From Streptomyces antimycoticus (GTDB taxonomy: Bacteria > Actinomycetota > Actinomycetes > Streptomycetales > Streptomycetaceae): DNA of 64,000 bases. The notes under the pieces were generated by a model, which had not been told where the DNA came from, did not search any database, and worked only from the letters and a program-made list of their open reading frames with translations. Location of the stretch: contig NZ_BJHV01000001.1 in NCBI RefSeq assembly GCF_005405925.1, forward strand, positions 5,332,001-5,396,000. Direction: 5' to 3'. Position numbers and translations under genes: made by a program. Positions 18,434-27,574 of the stretch are shown here, piece by piece (the stretch's first letter is position 1; every line of letters starts with the position of its first letter).

Positions 18434-19333
18434 ATGGATCTGGCCCTCTTACGCACTTTTGTCGCGGTTCACCGCGCCGGGTCCTTCACCCGCGCCGCCG
18501 GGCTGCTCGGCCTCTCCCAGCCCGCCGTCACCGGCCAGATACGCACCCTGGAGCGGCAGCTGGGCCGCCCCCTGTTCCTCCGTACGGCGCGCGGCGTCGT
18601 CCCCACCACCGTCGGGGACGAACTCGCCCACAAGGCCGCGCCGCATCTCGACGCCCTGGTGGAGATCACCGAGGCGGGTCCCGACGACGACCGCTCGGCC
18701 CTGCGCACCCTGCATCTCGCGGGCCCCCCGGAGTTCACCGCGCTGCGCGTCCTGCCCGCGCTGACCACCCTCGTCACCCAGGGCCTGGCGGTGCGGTGCG
18801 CCTTCGGCAGCACCGAGGAGCTGTTCGAGGGGCTGGGCGCCGGCCATCACGACCTGGTCATCACCACCGCCCGGCCGCGGGGCCGGCTGCTGGCCGCCAC
18901 CCCGCTGTGCGACGAGGAGCATGTGCTGGTCGCGGCCCCGCGCTGGGCCGCCCGGCTCGGCGGTCCCGCGGTGCTCCAGGTCAAGGGGGTGCGCGCACTG
19001 GAGGCGCTGCCCGTCGTCGAGGTGCACGAGAGCCTGCCGCTGGTCACCCGCTACTGGTCGGCCGTCTTCGACACCCGGCCGGTCACCGCCGGCACGATCA
19101 TCGCGCCCGATCTGCGCGCGGTGCTCGCCTGCGTCGCGGAGGGCGCCGGACTCGGCGTCCTGCCGCGCTATCTGTGCATGGACGCGCTGGACGCCGGAGA
19201 GGTCGTGGCGCTGCTCAACCCGCCGGTGCCGCCGCTGCGCACCTATTTCCTGGTGGTGCGGACGGGGGCGCTCGCGCTGCCGCATATCGCGCGGGCGCAC
19301 GAATGGCTGTCGCGCGCGGCTGTCGACTGGTGA
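18434..19333 (+). CDS. LysR-family transcriptional regulator
   Basis: 299 aa. The winged helix-turn-helix is clear: LALLRTFVAVHRAGSFTRAAG, then LSQPAVTGQIRTLERQLGRPLF at residues 3-45. The C-terminal part is a LysR substrate-binding domain (LPRYLCMDALDAGEVVAL). GAGGGG precedes ATG 18434. The leader contains an AT-rich stretch (18385-18396) that may hold its promoter. No divergent partner gene is present, so its target cannot be guessed from position. Confidence 0.93.
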   Translation: MDLALLRTFVAVHRAGSFTRAAGLLGLSQPAVTGQIRTLERQLGRPLFLRTARGVVPTTVGDELAHKAAPHLDALVEITEAGPDDDRSALRTLHLAGPPEFTALRVLPALTTLVTQGLAVRCAFGSTEELFEGLGAGHHDLVITTARPRGRLLAATPLCDEEHVLVAAPRWAARLGGPAVLQVKGVRALEALPVVEVHESLPLVTRYWSAVFDTRPVTAGTIIAPDLRAVLACVAEGAGLGVLPRYLCMDALDAGEVVALLNPPVPPLRTYFLVVRTGALALPHIARAHEWLSRAAVDW

Positions 19334-19366
19334 GTAAGTGGTTTCGCGGGGCGAAGGGTGCGGCAG

Positions 19367-19888
19367 ATGTCCTGCATGACCGAACGACCTGTGGTCAAGC
19401 GCACCGCTCGCGCCATTCTCCTCGAGGGCGAGGCCGCCCCCCGGATGATCCTGATCAAGCGCACCAAGCCCGGCCAGGCGCCGTACTGGATCACTCCCGG
19501 CGGCGGGATGGAGCCCGAGGACGCGACCGTCGTCGAGGCCCTGCACCGCGAGGTGGACGAGGAGCTGGGGGCGAAGGTGACCGATGTGGTGCCCGCGTTC
19601 GTGGACACCGTCCCCCATTCCGATGAGGGCGCGGACGGCGCCGGAGGCGCCGAGGGCGCCGGCGGGGTGAAGGTGCAGCACTTCTTCGTCTGCAGACTCG
19701 CCTCGATGGACCTCACCCGGCGGCACGGCCCGGAGGTGGACGAGCCGTGCGGGGAGTACGACGTGGTGAGCGTCCCGTTCACCCGCGAGGGGATCGCCTC
19801 GGTCGAGGTGGTGCCGCCCTCGCTGCGGGCCTACCTCGACGCCAACATCGAGGGTGTGCTGGCCCTGCTCGCGGACGACCTCGGCTAG
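19367..19888 (+). CDS. NUDIX hydrolase
   Basis: 173 aa pyrophosphohydrolase of the Nudix superfamily. The Nudix core REVDEELG follows WITPGGGMEPED; the spacing between the glycine-rich part and the RE core is two residues longer than the classical pattern. An Ala/Gly-rich insert (GADGAGGAEGAGG) interrupts the middle. ATG 19367 has GAAGGG 8 bases upstream. Substrate unknown (nucleoside diphosphate derivatives are typical). It ends convergently, 32 bases from the PNPOx-family gene. Confidence 0.88.
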   Translation: MSCMTERPVVKRTARAILLEGEAAPRMILIKRTKPGQAPYWITPGGGMEPEDATVVEALHREVDEELGAKVTDVVPAFVDTVPHSDEGADGAGGAEGAGGVKVQHFFVCRLASMDLTRRHGPEVDEPCGEYDVVSVPFTREGIASVEVVPPSLRAYLDANIEGVLALLADDLG

Positions 19889-19920
19889 CGCCTGCCGGGT
19901 GGCTCGTCGCGGGGCAGGAC

Positions 19921-21591
19921 CTAGCGGAACCAGCCGCCGAACGGCTGCTGGGTCTTGCGGGCCGCCCGCTGACGCGCCTCGGCCAGCACCCGTTCGGCCT
20001 CCTCACGCCAGGTCTCGGGACCCGCGTCGGGGCGTACCTCCGGCCGGATGGCGGGGCTGAGATCGGCGCGCGCCACGGAGGGCTGCGGCGCTTGCCCTGC
20101 CGAGTCGGCCACTTCGGCCTGCGCGGCCGGTGGGGTCTGGGTGCCCGGTTCGGCCGGCACGGCCCGGCCGGCCAGGTCCACCGGACGCACGGCTGGAGGG
20201 GCGGCCGGGGCCTGCGAGTCCGAGACGGCCTGGGCGGCCTCGCCGGGAAGGTCCACCGGCCGCGAGGCCGGTGGGGTGGCCGGGACGGCTGGGGCGGGGC
20301 CCGGGGCGGCCGGAGACGCCTGAGCCTGAGGGCCCGAATCTGCCGGAGCCGCCTGGGCCTGAAGGCCCGCGACCGCCGGGGTCTGAGGGGCCGAGACCGC
20401 CGGGGCGGCCGGAGTCTGAGGGCCAGGGGCGGCCGAGACTGCCGGGGCGGCGGTGGGGTCCTGAAGGCCCGGGGCAGCAGGAGCGGTTGAGAACCGAGGG
20501 CCCGAGACCGCCGAAGTGGCCAGGGCCTGAGGACCTGGGGCCACCGGGGCTGCTGTGGTGACCGGGATCTGAGATCCCGAGACGCCCGGCGTGACCAGGG
20601 GCCGAGCACCCGGGACCACCGGGGCGTAGGGGACGGGCGGGGCCTGAAGACCCGGGACGGCCGGGGCCGCCGGGGTGACCGGGGTCTGCGGACCCGAGAC
20701 GGCTGCCATGGCCAGAGTCTGCGTACCCGGGACCACCGGGGCGTACGGGACAGGCGGGGCCAGAAGCACCCGGACCGCAGGGGCCACCGAGGCCAACCGG
20801 CCGGGCAGGTCCGCCGGCTCCGGGGCCGTCGAGGTCGGCGCGGTCGCCGAGGTCGGCGCGGTGATGGGCGGGGCGGGCGGGGTCCGGCGGCCGTCGCGCG
20901 CCTCGGCGGCCGCGCCGAAGAAGTCGCCGCCCTTCCGCTTGACGTCGTCCGTCCCCCAGTCCCGCTCCCGGTCGTGCTCGAGGGCCTGGTCACCGGAGGG
21001 TCCGCGGTGCCGGTTGTCGCCGCCGCCGGTGCGCCGCTGCGCCGGCACCTTCTGGAGGTGCGGGATGTGCTTGGCGCAGTGGATGTACGCCTCCTCGAGG
21101 GTCACCTCGACCCACACCACCGCGCGCCGCCCCGGCACCGGATCCACCGGCAGGCCGGGGTGCGCCTCGCGCATCTCGGCGTCCTCCACCACCCGGGCCC
21201 GGCCGTTCACATGCAGCCCGATCCGGTCCCGGAAGAAGTCGACCATGAGAATGCCGACGTGGGGGTTCTCCTGGATATTGCCGAGGCTGGCCAGGACGCC
21301 GTTCCCCCGGTATTCGGGATAGGTCAGGGTGCGCGCGTCGAGTACCCGCAGAAAGCCGGGCGGACCGGCACGGAAGGTGTTGTCACACTCCCCGTGCCCG
21401 TCGGAGGTGGCCAGGAAGAACATTTCCTGGCGGTCGATGAACTCCCGCATCCGGGCGTTGAGGTGGTCCAGCACCTGGTCGTCGTAGAAGCGGTCGGCGC
21501 GGTCGACCGTGTCCAGCCGCCGCTGCAGAAGGTGTTCGCCGTCGCTCCCCGGACGCCACGCGCGGTCGTCGAGGTGCTCCGCACTGTCCAC
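19921..21591 (-). CDS. PNPOx-like FMN-binding split-barrel protein with long Pro/Ala repeat tail
   Basis: 556 aa. Residues about 45-190 form a pyridoxamine-phosphate-oxidase-like split barrel (FLATSDGHGECDNTFRAG, GNGVLASLGNIQENPHVGILMVDF), a fold that binds FMN, F420 or haem. From about residue 225 the protein is a Pro/Ala/Val-rich tail of about 330 residues with imperfect repeats: PPVPYAPVVPG occurs twice and PVDLPG-like motifs three times. It ends with a more ordered stretch (ERVLAEARQRAARKTQQPF). It starts 88 bases after the globin-reductase gene on the same strand and is probably co-transcribed. GTG 21591 has only a weak ribosome site. Function unknown; a redox role is inferred. Confidence 0.82.
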   Translation of the reverse strand: MDSAEHLDDRAWRPGSDGEHLLQRRLDTVDRADRFYDDQVLDHLNARMREFIDRQEMFFLATSDGHGECDNTFRAGPPGFLRVLDARTLTYPEYRGNGVLASLGNIQENPHVGILMVDFFRDRIGLHVNGRARVVEDAEMREAHPGLPVDPVPGRRAVVWVEVTLEEAYIHCAKHIPHLQKVPAQRRTGGGDNRHRGPSGDQALEHDRERDWGTDDVKRKGGDFFGAAAEARDGRRTPPAPPITAPTSATAPTSTAPEPADLPGRLASVAPAVRVLLAPPVPYAPVVPGTQTLAMAAVSGPQTPVTPAAPAVPGLQAPPVPYAPVVPGARPLVTPGVSGSQIPVTTAAPVAPGPQALATSAVSGPRFSTAPAAPGLQDPTAAPAVSAAPGPQTPAAPAVSAPQTPAVAGLQAQAAPADSGPQAQASPAAPGPAPAVPATPPASRPVDLPGEAAQAVSDSQAPAAPPAVRPVDLAGRAVPAEPGTQTPPAAQAEVADSAGQAPQPSVARADLSPAIRPEVRPDAGPETWREEAERVLAEARQRAARKTQQPFGGWFR

Positions 21592-21679
21592 GGTTCTCGT
21601 CCCCGTCCTACTGATTCGCCATCCGGAATCGCCGGAATGCCTGCCTCATGTCGGTGTTTCGCCGTCTGCCGTCCGCGCC

Positions 21680-23206
21680 CTATTCCGCGGCCGCGGCGAG
21701 CTCCTCGATGGAGTCGTGCCGGATGCGGTGGGACGGAATACCGATGCCCACCAGGGCGTCGACACCGCTGCGGATCATCCCGGGCGGCCCGGAGAGATAC
21801 GCGTCGAACGCGTTCCACGGGCCGTACTGCCGCACGGCGTCCGGCAGCCGGCCGCTGAGGCCGTTGGTCGGGCCGTCGGAGACGACGGGGCGGACAGCGA
21901 GCCACGGATGCTTCTGCGCCAGCCGCAGCATGGTGTCGATGTCGTACAGGTCGTGATCATTGCGGGCGCCGTAGAAGACCTCGACCGGACGGTGGCGGCC
22001 GTAGTCGGCGACGTCCTCGACCAGCGCCTTGATCGGCGCGATACCGGTGCCGCCGCCCAGGCAGAGCAGCCCGTTGTCGCTGGAGTGGTCGACCGTCATG
22101 GACCCGGCGGGGGGCCCGAGGCGGATCACATCGCCGGGGCGGGCCCGGTGCACCAGCGCGGAGGACACCCATCCGGCCGGAATGGCCTTCACATGGAAGG
22201 AGAGCAGCCCGTCGGAGCGCGGCGCCGAGGCGAACGAATAGTGCCGCCACACCCGCGGCCACCAGGGCGTTTCCACTGAGGTGTACTGGCCCGCCCGAAA
22301 GGGGTACGGCTGGTCCGGGCGGACGGTGATCACGGCGATGTCGTGGGTGCGCGGCTCATGCCCGACCACCTCGGCCTGCCACCACGCGGGGGCGCGCAGT
22401 TCGTCCTCGGCGGCGGCGTCGATCATGATCTGGGAGATCGCGGTGTAGGCACGCACCCAGGCGGCCTCGGCCTCGTCGGTCCAGGTGGTGACCGCGTAGC
22501 GGGTGAGCGCGCCGATCAGGCATTCGCCGACGGCGGGGTAGTGCTCGGGCTGGGTGCCGTACTTACGGTGGCCGCGGCCGAGCCGGGTGAGGAACTCGGT
22601 GAGGATGTCGGGGTCGTCGATGAGCCGGGCGGCGGTCAGTATCGCCTTGAACAGCCGGTCGCGCTGGGCATCCATGGCGGCGGGGAAGAGCGGCCGCAGC
22701 TCGGGGTGCTGGACGAAGAGCAGCGCGTAGAAGTACGAGGTGACCTTGTCGCTGATGGGCTCGACTTCGGCCATCGTGCGGCGCAGGAGGATCGCGTCGG
22801 GCGAGGCGGTCTCGGGGATGGCGAACGGCGAGTCCGGGCCGGGCCGGACGTCCTGCGGGGCCGGGGCCTCATCGGGACGCTGATGCTCCTCGCGCCTGGG
22901 GGGCGTGGGACCGGGGGCCGCGGGGCCGGGGGCCCGGCGCTCGTCCACCCGGCGTTCGCCCGCCCGCGGGCCGGACGACCCCGGACCGGGCGCGGGGGGC
23001 GGCTCCACGGGCGTACGACGGTCGGCTCCGGTGCCGACCGGCCGTATCGGATTCACCGGACGGCTGGGCGCACGCTCGTCGCTCTGCCGGTCCGGGGACC
23101 CCCGCTCCTCGGCCGGTGGCCTGCTCGGGGTGAACCAGCCCCAGTCGCCACTGTTTCCGCCGGAGCCGTCACTGCCGGCCGACGATGTGGTGGTCGGAGC
23201 GTCCAT
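21680..23206 (-). CDS. Flavohaemoglobin-like globin with FAD/NAD(P) reductase domain
   Basis: 508 aa. The first 130 residues are Pro/Arg-rich and probably disordered. Residues about 135-265 form a globin domain (ISDKVTSYFYALLFVQHPELRPLFP); the proximal His is in GRGHRKYG. The rest is a ferredoxin-reductase-like module: FAD motif RHYSFAS, then NAD(P) motif CLGGGTGIAPIKAL. Flavohaemoglobins turn nitric oxide and oxygen into nitrate; this long-N-terminal version is an actinobacterial variant and its true substrate is unproven. GAGGCGAGG precedes ATG 23206. It leads the two-gene unit with the PNPOx-like protein. Confidence 0.9.
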   Translation of the reverse strand: MDAPTTTSSAGSDGSGGNSGDWGWFTPSRPPAEERGSPDRQSDERAPSRPVNPIRPVGTGADRRTPVEPPPAPGPGSSGPRAGERRVDERRAPGPAAPGPTPPRREEHQRPDEAPAPQDVRPGPDSPFAIPETASPDAILLRRTMAEVEPISDKVTSYFYALLFVQHPELRPLFPAAMDAQRDRLFKAILTAARLIDDPDILTEFLTRLGRGHRKYGTQPEHYPAVGECLIGALTRYAVTTWTDEAEAAWVRAYTAISQIMIDAAAEDELRAPAWWQAEVVGHEPRTHDIAVITVRPDQPYPFRAGQYTSVETPWWPRVWRHYSFASAPRSDGLLSFHVKAIPAGWVSSALVHRARPGDVIRLGPPAGSMTVDHSSDNGLLCLGGGTGIAPIKALVEDVADYGRHRPVEVFYGARNDHDLYDIDTMLRLAQKHPWLAVRPVVSDGPTNGLSGRLPDAVRQYGPWNAFDAYLSGPPGMIRSGVDALVGIGIPSHRIRHDSIEELAAAAE

Positions 23207-23556
23207 GGTTGCCTCGCCTCGAACATCTTTCTGTCGGTCTTCGCACTTCCGCTGCCGGAATGTGCCCGCAATTCCCCGTCCTGGTGCCCTGGTTCAAGCG
23301 AGAATGGTCGTGCCGACCCTCTCCGTGACTCTCTTCGGGCAGCATGCCACGCTCGTTCCCCACCCCGGGCACATAGCCCGAAGTCCGGGGAACGGGGGCC
23401 GCGTTCCCGTTATGCTGGTTGGCCTGGGATGCCCGTTCTGACCCCGTTACAGCACGCCGCACGGAACCGGACCCGACCCTACCGGCCCCGGATGAATTCA
23501 CAAGCCCCAAGTGCACCGCGTTCGTTACACCTGCCAACTCACGTAATTACCGATAG
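23207..23556. other. 350-base region upstream of the globin gene
   Basis: Probably contains the globin-gene promoter. GGGAACG (23393-23400 area) and CGTTCCC form a short stem-loop in the middle. No recognisable gene on either strand. At its right edge is the ACGTAA inverted repeat that overlaps the HAD gene stop codon. Confidence 0.5.
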
Positions 23557-23562
23557 TTACGT
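23541..23562. promoter_or_regulatory. AT-rich inverted repeat, possible operator
   Basis: ACGTAA (23541-23546) and TTACGT (23557-23562) are perfect arms with further partial symmetry inside (18 of 22 positions symmetric). It overlaps the HAD-hydrolase stop codon and lies about 335 bases upstream of the globin gene. Its low GC and length suggest a protein-binding site rather than a terminator. Confidence 0.5.
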
Positions 23563-24189
23563 GCGGTTACCCATCAATTCGTAAGCCTCTCGGAGATCAC
23601 GTCCGGCATAGGCGTGGGATGCGATTTCGCTCACATGGTGGTCGGCGTTCACGGCGACCGAGACCGGCACCACCGAGAACAGCTCCGCGTCCGAGAGGGA
23701 ATCCCCGTAGGCCACGCAGTGTTCCCTGGTCAACCCGAACTTCGCACAGAGTTCATCGGCGATCCGGACCTTCGCGGCCGGGGTCAGGATCCCCGCCGGA
23801 TCCACCGGCTCCCGGAACGGCACGGCGGGCCAGGCCGATCCGTAGGTGGCGTCCGCGCCCCACTCCAGCAGCCGCGACACGAAGAAGCCCGGCGAGAGTG
23901 AAATCACCGCACAGCGCTCGCCCCGCGCCCGGATGTCCGCCCACACCTCACGGATACCCGCCAGCCACGGCGCTCCTTCGAACGCCGCCGCCACATGGGC
24001 CTCCGTCAGCTCCTCCCACAGCGCGCAGGCCCGCTCGGCGAACTGGGCCGTCGTCAGCTCCCCGCCCGCGAACGCCCGCTCCAGCGCGGCGATCTCCCGC
24101 TCCAGACCGAGCTGCCGGGAGATCTCGATCGCGGCGGCGGAGCCGTGGATGAGTGTGCCGTCCAGATCGAACAGATGCAGTCTGGTCAT
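23557..24189 (-). CDS. HAD-superfamily phosphatase (phosphoserine-phosphatase-like, IB subfamily)
   Basis: 210 aa. All HAD motifs are present: HLFDLDGTLIHG (nucleophile Asp), ISLSPGF (motif II Ser), AAKVRIADEL (motif III Lys) and YGDSLSDAELF (motif IV acidic pair). The helical cap between motifs I and II is like that of SerB and related HAD-IB enzymes. Substrate is probably a small phosphorylated metabolite; it cannot be named. ATG 24189 is the clear start. Confidence 0.9.
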   Translation of the reverse strand: MTRLHLFDLDGTLIHGSAAAIEISRQLGLEREIAALERAFAGGELTTAQFAERACALWEELTEAHVAAAFEGAPWLAGIREVWADIRARGERCAVISLSPGFFVSRLLEWGADATYGSAWPAVPFREPVDPAGILTPAAKVRIADELCAKFGLTREHCVAYGDSLSDAELFSVVPVSVAVNADHHVSEIASHAYAGRDLREAYELMGNRT

Positions 24190-24235
24190 ATCAGCCGAGC
24201 GTAGAGGCAACCGTCCGGGCCCCGCCGCCCCGGTC

Positions 24236-24284
24236 CTGCCCTGCTCTGCTCTGCTCCGCGCTTCTCTGCTCTGCTGTGCTCGGC
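24236..24284 (+). repeat. Short TGCTC/CTCTG pentamer repeats
   Basis: About nine degenerate copies of CTGCT/CTCTG run together in the gap between the HAD gene and the next membrane protein gene. Simple low-complexity sequence; no function seen. Confidence 0.5.
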
Positions 24285-24378
24285 GCCGCCGTCGCGGCCC
24301 GCGCCCGCCGCCGGGAGTACGCGTGGATACTCCTGCCGTCAGACGCCGCGGGGGCCGCCGCGCCGCCACGGTGGGGGC

Positions 24379-24885
24379 ATGCAGCAGCTCACCCGCCCCG
24401 TCCGCCGGGGCCTCCTCGTCGTGCATGTCGTCGTCTCCGTCGGATGGCTCGGGCTGTCCCTCGGGATGCTGGCCCTGGGGATCACCGGGGCCGTGGCCGA
24501 CTCGGCCGAAGAGGCCGGGGCGATGTACCGGTCCATGAATGTGCTGGGCGACTGGCTGCTGATTCCGATCAGCCTGCTGGCGCTGGCCAGCGGGATTGTG
24601 CTGTCGCTGGGGACGCCCTGGGGGCTGGCCCGCCACCGGTGGGTGTACGTGAAGTTCTGGCTGACGCTGGTCACCACCGGCGCCACGGCGTTCGCCCTGC
24701 GCGCCAGTATCGACGCCGCGATGGCCGATGTGGTGGCAGGCCGGGCGGTCGGGGCGACCACGGATCTGATCGTGGCGCCGTCGGTCAGCCTGGGCGTCTA
24801 TACGTTCCTCACCGCGATCTCGGTGACCAAGCCCTGGGGGCTGACCGCCCGGGGGCGCCGGCTGCGGGCGATAAAGCACCGATAA
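24379..24885 (+). CDS. DUF2269-like four-helix membrane protein
   Basis: 168 aa with four hydrophobic segments: about residues 11-38, 56-76, 92-110 and 130-150. It starts MQQLTRPVRRGLLVVHVVVSVG and shows the GWLGLSLGMLALG and HRWVYVKFWLTL patterns seen in small actinobacterial membrane proteins. The C-terminus is basic. No function is known. It lies 67 bases upstream of the MarR gene on the same strand, so MarR may regulate it or be co-transcribed. Confidence 0.8.
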   Translation: MQQLTRPVRRGLLVVHVVVSVGWLGLSLGMLALGITGAVADSAEEAGAMYRSMNVLGDWLLIPISLLALASGIVLSLGTPWGLARHRWVYVKFWLTLVTTGATAFALRASIDAAMADVVAGRAVGATTDLIVAPSVSLGVYTFLTAISVTKPWGLTARGRRLRAIKHR

Positions 24886-24952
24886 TTGCATACGCGGTCT
24901 TTTTCATCGCTGGACTATCCTGGAATCCGCTCACCCACCAAGGAGGGGTTCC

Positions 24953-25429
24953 ATGCCGGAGAAGGCGCACAGCGCCGTCGCCCCGCCCGCAGGGCAGGCG
25001 CTCGCCCAGGGCTGGTGCGCCCTGTCCTCCCTGCACGGCCGGATAGAGACGCATATCGAGCGTGCGCTGCAGGCCGGGCACGACCTGAGCGTCCGCGAAT
25101 TCTCCGTGCTCAACGTCCTCAGCGGACAGCACGACGGCGACGGCGGACATCTGCAGATGAAGCAGCTCGCCGACTCCGTCGTGCTCAGCCAGAGCGCCAC
25201 GACCCGGCTGGTCACCCGGCTGGAGGACCGTGGGCTGCTCTCCCGCTACATCTGCCCCGGCGACCGCCGCGGCATCTACACCAACGTCAGCGACGACGGG
25301 CTCAAGCTCCTGGAGGAAGCGCGGCCGACGCACGACGCGGCGCTGCGCGAGGCCCTGGCCGACGCCGCCCGGCGGCCGGAGCTGGCACCGCTGGTCGCCG
25401 CCGTCGAGAGGCTGACGGCGACGTACTGA
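24953..25429 (+). CDS. MarR-family transcriptional regulator
   Basis: 158 aa winged-helix repressor: LSVREFSVLNVLS, then MKQLADSVVLSQSATTRLVTRLEDRGLLSR (recognition helix and wing) and GDRRGIYTNVSDDG. A very good AAGGAGGGG precedes ATG 24953. MarR proteins usually repress a neighbouring exporter or stress gene and release DNA on binding a phenolic ligand or oxidation. Here the only close neighbours are the DUF2269-like protein and a GNAT enzyme. Confidence 0.93.
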   Translation: MPEKAHSAVAPPAGQALAQGWCALSSLHGRIETHIERALQAGHDLSVREFSVLNVLSGQHDGDGGHLQMKQLADSVVLSQSATTRLVTRLEDRGLLSRYICPGDRRGIYTNVSDDGLKLLEEARPTHDAALREALADAARRPELAPLVAAVERLTATY

Positions 25430-25505
25430 TCACCACTAGCCGTGAGCTGCTTGCCCTGGTCCGCCGCCCGTCCGGGGCTCGCGGGCCCCGGCGTAGGCTC
25501 ACCGC

Positions 25506-25961
25506 ATGAGCGACTTCGAGATACGGCGCGCGACCGCCGACGACATCCCGGCGATCGTGGCCATGCTCGCGGACGACCCGCTCGGCGCCCACCGGGAGTC
25601 CACGGACGACCCGGCCCCGTACCGCGCCGCCTTCGACCGTCTGGACCAGGATCCCCAGCAGCGGCTGGTCGTCGCGGTCCGGGACGGCCGCACCGTCGGA
25701 ACGCTCCAGCTGACCGTGATCCCCGGGCTGTCGCGGCGCGGCGCCACCCGCTCGATCATCGAGGGGGTCCGGATCCACTCCGAGGAGCGGGGCGGCGGGC
25801 TCGGCACCCAGCTGATCGAATGGGCCGTCGAGGAGTCGCGCCGCGAGGGGTGCGCCCTGGTGCAGCTCACCTCGGACGCGACCCGTATCGACGCCCACCG
25901 CTTCTACGAGCGGCTCGGCTTCGAGGCCAGCCACGTCGGCTTCAAGCTCCCGCTGGGCTGA
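25506..25961 (+). CDS. GNAT-family N-acetyltransferase
   Basis: 151 aa acetyl-CoA-dependent acetyltransferase. Motif A for CoA pyrophosphate binding is SEERGGGLGTQLIEWAVEE (R/Q-x-x-G-x-G/A type), and motif B contains AHRFYERLGFEASHVGFKL, the common GNAT ending. Acceptor unknown. It follows the MarR gene by 76 bases on the same strand, which may make a small unit. Confidence 0.92.
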   Translation: MSDFEIRRATADDIPAIVAMLADDPLGAHRESTDDPAPYRAAFDRLDQDPQQRLVVAVRDGRTVGTLQLTVIPGLSRRGATRSIIEGVRIHSEERGGGLGTQLIEWAVEESRREGCALVQLTSDATRIDAHRFYERLGFEASHVGFKLPLG

Positions 25962-26032
25962 CCTGTCCCCTCCCGGCCCGTCCTGCCCGAGCCGGCACGA
26001 CCTGACCTCACCGCCGGGACCACCGGGCGGCC

Positions 26033-27316
26033 TCACAGCGTCGCGAGGTCGATGGCTTCGGCCATCCGCCGGTAGCCCACGTCGTTCGGATGCTTGAAGT
26101 CGCCCGAGTCGTACGCCGGGTCCAGCCGCAGCGGATCGGACGGCGAGGCCATGACCGTCGCGAAGTCGACGACCGCGTCGAAGGCGCCCGAGGTGCGGAT
26201 CCACTCGTTGATCGCGGCACGCTTCGCCTCCGAGCGCGGGGTGTGGTACTCAGCGCCCTTGAACGGGAGGATCGTTCCGCCGATGACCTTGATACCGCGG
26301 GCATGGGCCAGGGCGATCAGCTCCCGGTACCCCTCGATCACCTGCTCCGCCGACACCTGCGGATTGGGCTTGTAGGTGGGCAGATCCACCTCGCTGAAGC
26401 CGATGTCGTTGAGCCCCTCGAGCAGGATCACCGACCGTACGCCCGGCTTGTCCAGGACATCGCGTCGGAAGCGGGCGCCCGCCCGGTCCCCGTACCAGGC
26501 CGAATCGTGCAGCAGCAGATTGCCGCCGATCCCGGAGTTGAGGACGGGGCGCGGGGTGCCCGCGGCCGCGAGGCGCTCGGCCAGCAGATCCGGCCAGCGG
26601 TGGTCGGCGTCGTCGGTCGAGCCGAAGCCGTCGGTGATCGAGTCGCCGAACGCCACCACCGCGCCCGGGTGGCCGGGGCCGCCGGCGACCTCGACATCGG
26701 AGAGGTAGTACCAGGAGTGGGTGGTCTCGGTGAAGGCCGTCCCGGTGCGGTCGGCACGATGGTCGCCGTCCGCGCGGTAGCTGCGGGCGTATGCCTGGGC
26801 GTGGAAGGTGGCGGCGCCGGTGGGGCGGTCGAAGTACAGCGTGACCGTGACCGGCTGACGCGGCGCCACGCGCAGCGGGGCCGCGTCGCTCACCGTCTCA
26901 CCGCCCGCCGGGATCTCCACCGGCCGCCGGTGCCCGAAGGTCAGCGCGCGCAGGCTCGCGCCCTGTACGGAGGCGCCGTGTGCGGTACGGGCGATGGTCG
27001 CGCCCGCGATCCGCAGCGGCGCGGTGCCATAGCGGTTCGACAGCCGGATCCGGGCGGCCGTGCCGCCACCGGTGACCCGGACGACCTGACGCAGGGTCTG
27101 GGCGGTGCGCTCGGCGAAGCCGCTCTCGGCCCAGTTCTTCTCGAAGCCCGCGCTGGGGCGCTGGACGGGGGCGGCCCACCCGGCCGACCAGCCGGTCCCC
27201 GGCCGGTCGCGGCCGGGGACCGGGCCTCCGGGCCGGGCGGTGGCCGTCCCGGAGGCGGCCATGACGGTGGTGAGAGCGAGCAGGGAGGCGCTGAGGCGAA
27301 GCGTGGACGAGCGCAT
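26033..27316 (-). CDS. Secreted SGNH/GDSL-family hydrolase
   Basis: 427 aa. The N-terminus has a Sec signal (LRLSASLLALTTVMAASGTATA). Catalytic blocks: AFGDSITDG (Ser), GIGGNLLL (Gly), GLNDIGF (Asn) and HPNDVGY (Asp/His). An extra beta-rich N-terminal domain of about 180 residues precedes the hydrolase part. Likely an extracellular esterase or lipase acting on sugar or lipid esters. ATG 27316 is preceded by AGGAG. It ends convergently with the GNAT gene. Confidence 0.93.
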   Translation of the reverse strand: MRSSTLRLSASLLALTTVMAASGTATARPGGPVPGRDRPGTGWSAGWAAPVQRPSAGFEKNWAESGFAERTAQTLRQVVRVTGGGTAARIRLSNRYGTAPLRIAGATIARTAHGASVQGASLRALTFGHRRPVEIPAGGETVSDAAPLRVAPRQPVTVTLYFDRPTGAATFHAQAYARSYRADGDHRADRTGTAFTETTHSWYYLSDVEVAGGPGHPGAVVAFGDSITDGFGSTDDADHRWPDLLAERLAAAGTPRPVLNSGIGGNLLLHDSAWYGDRAGARFRRDVLDKPGVRSVILLEGLNDIGFSEVDLPTYKPNPQVSAEQVIEGYRELIALAHARGIKVIGGTILPFKGAEYHTPRSEAKRAAINEWIRTSGAFDAVVDFATVMASPSDPLRLDPAYDSGDFKHPNDVGYRRMAEAIDLATL

Positions 27317-27435
27317 GGCGGGGCTCCTGAGGGAGGGCGGGGGAAGGGCAGACCAGGCCGCTCCGGTACGGGGCACGGGGCACCTGAGTGCCGCCGTACC
27401 GACGTACGGGAGTGCGAGAGCACCTGAGTACCGGC

Positions 27436-27484
27436 GTACCGAGTACCGGAGCGCCGGAGTGCCGGAGTGCCGGAGTGCCGGAGA
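27436..27484. repeat. Tandem GCCGGAGT octamers
   Basis: Three perfect copies at 27453-27476 followed by a fourth with one change (27477-27484), preceded by related TACCGGAGC/TACCGAG units. Confidence 0.85.
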
Positions 27485-27574
27485 CCAACCTGCCGCCCAC
27501 CGCACCGCCGACCCAGCCCCTGGCCGTGCGTACCACTGGCGGGGTCAGGCTATGAGCGCCGAAGCCCGCGAACC

